DNA from: Mobilitalea sp.
GTDB taxonomy: Bacteria; Bacillota_A; Clostridia; Lachnospirales; Lachnospiraceae
Assembly (NCBI GenBank): GCA_029974875.1
Contig: JARKQP010000194.1
Coordinates: forward strand, 1-9,072
Direction of reading: 5' to 3'
Length of the DNA stretch: 9,072 nucleotides
Made by a program: the position numbers and the translations under genes. The notes under the pieces were generated by a model. The model searched no databases. It was not told where the DNA came from and worked only from the letters and a program-made list of their open reading frames with translations. This document shows positions 6,161 to 9,072 of this stretch, in pieces; positions within the stretch are counted from its first letter, which is position 1, and each line of letters begins with the position of its first letter.

Positions 6161-7217
6161 TGCATGTAATAAGGGAAAGCAGGAAAATGGAAATGAAACA
6201 ACACCGACGGTAACACCGGGTATCACACAGCCGGCAGACCAGAATAGTGAAGCAGATAGCCAGGAGGGTAAGGCTGCAATTACTGATTATTATCCTATGC
6301 TGGCTGACACGGAGTATGTCTATGAGGGCGAGGGCAATGAATACGCGTCCTACAGCCAAACTACAGATTTTCTGGATGCTATGGATAACAGAATCCAGAC
6401 CAGGACGAATAACGGTGGGACAGAGACTGTCCGGGTAATAGAAATCAATGATGGAAAGCTGGAGATTCTAAAAGCGCTGGGCGAGTGCTACTACCGGGAT
6501 AACCTGATGTTAGGTACTGCTTCGGAGGAGCCGGCGGAGGTACTGCTCATGGAACCCTTAGTACAGGGAACCCAATGGACCCTTCCGGACGGAAGGAAGC
6601 GCTATATCTCTGCAGTTGATATGGAGGTAACAACTCCCCTAGGCAGCTACAAGGCTATTGAAGTAACCACGGAAAACGGGGACAACACCTCGAAGGATTA
6701 CTATGCACCGCAGGTCGGACTGGTAAGGAGTGTCTTCCAAACCGAGGGTATGGAGGTTACATCCACATTAAAGGCCATCAACTCCAACCAGCCATATACC
6801 AGAACAATTGATATTTATTATCCGGATGTGGATGAGAAGCTTTACGCTGAACCGCTGGAATTAACCTTCTATACGGGGGATGAGACGAAGGATATCCTCC
6901 AAAAGGCCATCAGCAGGGAAGTAGGGAAGGACACCTATCTTCCGTTGGCAAGTGTCAATACAAAGATCAACAGCCTTTTCCTGTCGGAGAACGGTATCGT
7001 CCAGGTGGATCTTTCCAAGGAATTTATCCAGGACATGAATGCCGGTGCCGGTTATGAGACATTAATTTTGCAGGGTATTACCAATACCCTGGGAGCTTAT
7101 TATCAGGCAGAGGAGGTATTACTTACTGTAGATGGAAAACCCTATGAGTCAGGCCATATTCTGATGAGTGAGGGAGAAACCTTCCGCGTGAGCCTGGATA
7201 ATGTAGTCAGCAAATAA
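6108..7217 (+). CDS. GerMN-domain lipoprotein
   Basis: 369 aa. A type II signal peptide (KK, hydrophobic core, lipobox LSAC with Cys20) predicts a lipoprotein on the outer face of the membrane, followed by a Thr/Pro/Gln-rich linker (about 25-55). The middle (about 58-225) is beta-rich and of unassigned family, including DYYAPQVGLVRSVF (197-210). The C-terminal part (about 230-345) matches the GerMN pattern: strand IDIYYPD, the stretch TGDETKDILQKAISRE, IVQVDLSKEF (297-306), then ETLILQGITNTL and VLLTVDGKPYE. GerMN domains occur in sporulation and germination protein GerM and in many envelope lipoproteins; they are not enzymes. The ribosome binding site AAGGAGG, 6 nt upstream, fixes the start. 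The gene lies behind the deacetylase gene, suggesting a joint envelope function. Confidence 0.85.
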   Translation: MKKIILSFGIVMLMIILSACNKGKQENGNETTPTVTPGITQPADQNSEADSQEGKAAITDYYPMLADTEYVYEGEGNEYASYSQTTDFLDAMDNRIQTRTNNGGTETVRVIEINDGKLEILKALGECYYRDNLMLGTASEEPAEVLLMEPLVQGTQWTLPDGRKRYISAVDMEVTTPLGSYKAIEVTTENGDNTSKDYYAPQVGLVRSVFQTEGMEVTSTLKAINSNQPYTRTIDIYYPDVDEKLYAEPLELTFYTGDETKDILQKAISREVGKDTYLPLASVNTKINSLFLSENGIVQVDLSKEFIQDMNAGAGYETLILQGITNTLGAYYQAEEVLLTVDGKPYESGHILMSEGETFRVSLDNVVSK

Positions 7218-7222
7218 ACGCT

Positions 7223-7269
7223 ATGCCATGTATTAATTCTTGTAGGGGGTTGGTACATGGCATTTTTTT
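7223..7269 (+). terminator. Strong rho-independent terminator
   Basis: Perfect 10-bp arms ATGCCATGTA (7223-7232) and TACATGGCAT (7254-7263) with a 21-nt loop run directly into T7 (7263-7269). It lies five bases after the lipoprotein stop and closes the deacetylase-lipoprotein operon, separating it from cooS. Confidence 0.9.
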
Positions 7270-7314
7270 GACCCGTTGGTTTCAGCATTTTTTCCGGTAT
7301 TTTATTATAAGAAA

Positions 7315-7344
7315 TGGACATATTAACTAACAAATATGGATTAT
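7315..7344 (+). promoter_or_regulatory. Candidate cooS promoter
   Basis: TGGACA (7315-7320), an 18-bp spacer and GATTAT (7339-7344) predict a start near 7351 and a leader of about 25 nt. An alternative is TTTCAG (7280-7285), 17 bp, TATTAT (7303-7308). Neither is perfect, but the preceding terminator means some promoter must lie in 7270-7370. Confidence 0.3.
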
Positions 7345-7375
7345 CCCAATTGATTATCTTAGTATGGAGGTTTTT

Positions 7376-9072
7376 ATGTCTGAGCAAATATTAGAAAAAC
7401 CCGTTGGACGCGTAAGCTACCATGATTCCGTAGAGGAGATGCTTCTTAGGATCAAGGAGGATGGGCTGTCGAGCGTATTTTCCAGATGGACGGAGCAGGA
7501 GAAAATCCGGTGCAGGTATTGTCTGGCAGGCTTAAGCTGCTGGCTCTGTACCAATGGCCCATGCCGGATCAGTGAAAAGTCAGGAGCTGATAAAGGGGTA
7601 TGCGGTATCGGAAATGATGCCATGGCAATGCGGAACATGCTGATCCGCAATATTATGGGTGCGGCTACCTATGGGCACCATGCCTATGAGGCTTTCCGTA
7701 CCTTAAAGGCGACTGCAGAGGGAAAGACACCGTTCCAGATAAAGGATTTTGATAAATTGGAATGGATGTGTGAAAAGCTGGGCGTGAATACGAACCAGGA
7801 TGCAAACCATATGGCTATGGAGCTGGCGGACCTATTGGATCAGGAAATGAAGATAACACCGGATGGGAACAGCATTATGGTGGAGGTCTTTGCCCCAAAG
7901 GCAAGAAAGCAGATCTGGAAGGAGCTCCATCTCTACCCTTCCGGTATCCAGCATGAGGTGGAGAACAGCATTGCAAGCTGTCTGACCAATGTTGACGGGG
8001 ATTATGTTTCCCTGGCAAAGAAGGCGCTGCGGCTTGGTGTATCCACTATTTATACTGCCCAGATCGGCCTTGAGATGGTGCAGGACATTTTGTTTGGAAC
8101 CCCCATGCCCCATGAGGTGAACGTGGATCTTGGAATCATGGATGGGGACTATGTTAACATTGCATTTAACGGGCACCAGCCCTGGATCGGGGTGGCGGCG
8201 CTACAGAAGGCCAGGCAGCCGGGATACCAGCATAAGGCCATCCAGGCAGGAGCGAAGGGAATCCGTATTGTCGGCTCCATTGAGACGGGGCAGGAGCTTT
8301 TGCAGCGCTTTGAGATGGATGATGTTTTTGTAGGGCTTATGGGGAACTGGCTGTCAATAGAGCCATTTCTGGCAACCGGCACAGTGGATGCCCTGGTTAT
8401 GGAGGAAAACTGTTCCCCTCCGGCTATGGATATGTATGCGGAGAAATACCAGGTGGCCTTAGTCAGCGTCAGCACCATCATCGGTGTGCCGGGAGTTGGC
8501 CATGAAATGCCCTATTACCCGGCAAAGGCGGATCAGATGGCGGAGGACTGCATCAATATTGCCATTGAGAATTTCAAAAAACGCCATGGTAAAATTAAGC
8601 CCTTTGTACCGAAGCATGTCACAAAGGCTATTGCGGGCTTCTCAACGGAGGCTGTTATGAAGGCCATTGGAAATGACCTGAATGCATTGGTGGATGTCAT
8701 TGCCAAGGGGCAGATCAAGGGCGTGGTTGCCCTGGCAAACTGCTCTACCTTACGCAACGGCCCCCAGGACTGGAACACAGTTAACCTGACAAAGCAATTG
8801 ATCAGCCGGGATATCCTGGTGGTTGCCGGCGGCTGTGGAAACCATGCCTTAGAGGTGGCCGGACTATGTAACCTGGATGCGGTGGAGCAGGCAGGAGATG
8901 GGCTGAAGGGAGTATGCAAGGCTCTTGGGATACCTCCGGTGCTAAGCTTTGGAACCTGTACGGACACGGGACGGATCTCCATGCTGGTTACTGCCCTGGC
9001 GGATCATCTTGGAGTGGATATTCCTGATCTCCCGATTGCTGTCACCGCCCCGGAATGGATGGAGCAGAAGGC
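7376..9072 (+). CDS. cooS: CooS-type carbon monoxide dehydrogenase scaffold protein, C-cluster Cys missing (3' truncated)
   Basis: 565 codons are visible with no stop; the family is about 630-670 aa, so the end lies outside the window. GGAGG 5 nt before ATG fixes the start. Canonical CooS proteins oxidise CO at a Ni-Fe-S C-cluster, passing electrons through B- and D-clusters of a cytoplasmic homodimer. Here the B-cluster Cys are 55, 58, 63 and 76 (CWLCTNGPC, then GVCG). The D-cluster motif is C46-R-Y-C49 (CX2C), with Ser54 at the usual second D-cluster Cys. C-cluster ligands kept are His267 (NGHQP), Cys346, Cys456 (LANCS), Cys487 (GGCGNH) and Cys528 (GTCTDTGR), plus active-site Lys565 (PEWMEQK). 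The ligand equivalent to Cys295 of Carboxydothermus CODH-II is absent: the canonical CCTGNE block reads SIETGQE (301-307), placing Glu303 there, and residues 203-345 contain no Cys. This resembles deviant CooS-V, which carries a hybrid Fe/S/O cluster and lacks CO activity. The real reaction is probably not CO oxidation; hydroxylamine or another small redox substrate is a guess. Confidence 0.9.
   Translation, partial: MSEQILEKPVGRVSYHDSVEEMLLRIKEDGLSSVFSRWTEQEKIRCRYCLAGLSCWLCTNGPCRISEKSGADKGVCGIGNDAMAMRNMLIRNIMGAATYGHHAYEAFRTLKATAEGKTPFQIKDFDKLEWMCEKLGVNTNQDANHMAMELADLLDQEMKITPDGNSIMVEVFAPKARKQIWKELHLYPSGIQHEVENSIASCLTNVDGDYVSLAKKALRLGVSTIYTAQIGLEMVQDILFGTPMPHEVNVDLGIMDGDYVNIAFNGHQPWIGVAALQKARQPGYQHKAIQAGAKGIRIVGSIETGQELLQRFEMDDVFVGLMGNWLSIEPFLATGTVDALVMEENCSPPAMDMYAEKYQVALVSVSTIIGVPGVGHEMPYYPAKADQMAEDCINIAIENFKKRHGKIKPFVPKHVTKAIAGFSTEAVMKAIGNDLNALVDVIAKGQIKGVVALANCSTLRNGPQDWNTVNLTKQLISRDILVVAGGCGNHALEVAGLCNLDAVEQAGDGLKGVCKALGIPPVLSFGTCTDTGRISMLVTALADHLGVDIPDLPIAVTAPEWMEQK

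Noticed and set aside
5663..6226. Open frame of 187 codons on - across the deacetylase end
   Set aside because: It is antisense to two well-supported genes and has no domain or ribosome binding site of note.
8149..8982. Open frames of 110 and 149 codons on - near the right edge
   Set aside because: They are antisense to cooS, whose reading frame runs unbroken from 7376 to the window edge with all family motifs.

Overview
The window reads as a chromosomal segment of an anaerobic, low-to-moderate-GC Firmicute, most likely a clostridium and possibly Lachnospiraceae. The evidence is strong AGGAGG-type ribosome binding sites, sigma-A-like promoters, AT-rich spacers, a GerMN-domain lipoprotein (a family of spore formers), a pyrophosphate-type phosphofructokinase and a CooS-family protein. 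This assignment is inference; there is no rRNA or tRNA gene to anchor it.

Layout: (1) 1-151 is the C-terminal end of a nitroreductase-like gene on +. (2) 160-228 is a long hairpin that can terminate on both strands. It is followed by about seven head-to-tail copies of a 31/32-bp repeat (234-454) lying between two convergent genes. (3) On -, pfp (509-1732) and an upstream chemoreceptor gene (1984-4116) are read in the same direction. They are separated by a terminator and a good pfp promoter whose -10 is bracketed by a perfect 8-bp inverted repeat. (4) A 360-418 bp divergent spacer (size depends on which start is used) holds promoters in both directions and a possible 24-codon leader ORF overlapping the chemoreceptor start. 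(5) On +, a membrane-anchored polysaccharide deacetylase-like protein (4535-5986) and a GerMN lipoprotein (6108-7217) form a probable two-gene operon ending in a strong terminator (7223-7269). (6) From 7376 to the window edge is a 3'-truncated gene for a CooS-type carbon monoxide dehydrogenase scaffold protein.

The most interesting element is the CooS-type protein. It keeps the B-cluster cysteines, five of the six C-cluster ligands and the active-site lysine. It has no cysteine anywhere between residues 203 and 345, where the remaining C-cluster cysteine (Cys295 of Carboxydothermus CODH-II) must lie; the aligned residue is Glu303. It also carries a CX2C rather than CX7C D-cluster motif. This points to a deviant CooS of the CooS-V kind, with a hybrid Fe/S/O cluster rather than a Ni-Fe C-cluster. 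A plain label of carbon monoxide dehydrogenase would probably be wrong about its chemistry.

The genes do not form one pathway. The deacetylase and lipoprotein look like a cell-envelope unit. The chemoreceptor, phosphofructokinase and CooS-like protein appear to be independent units, each with its own regulatory signals.
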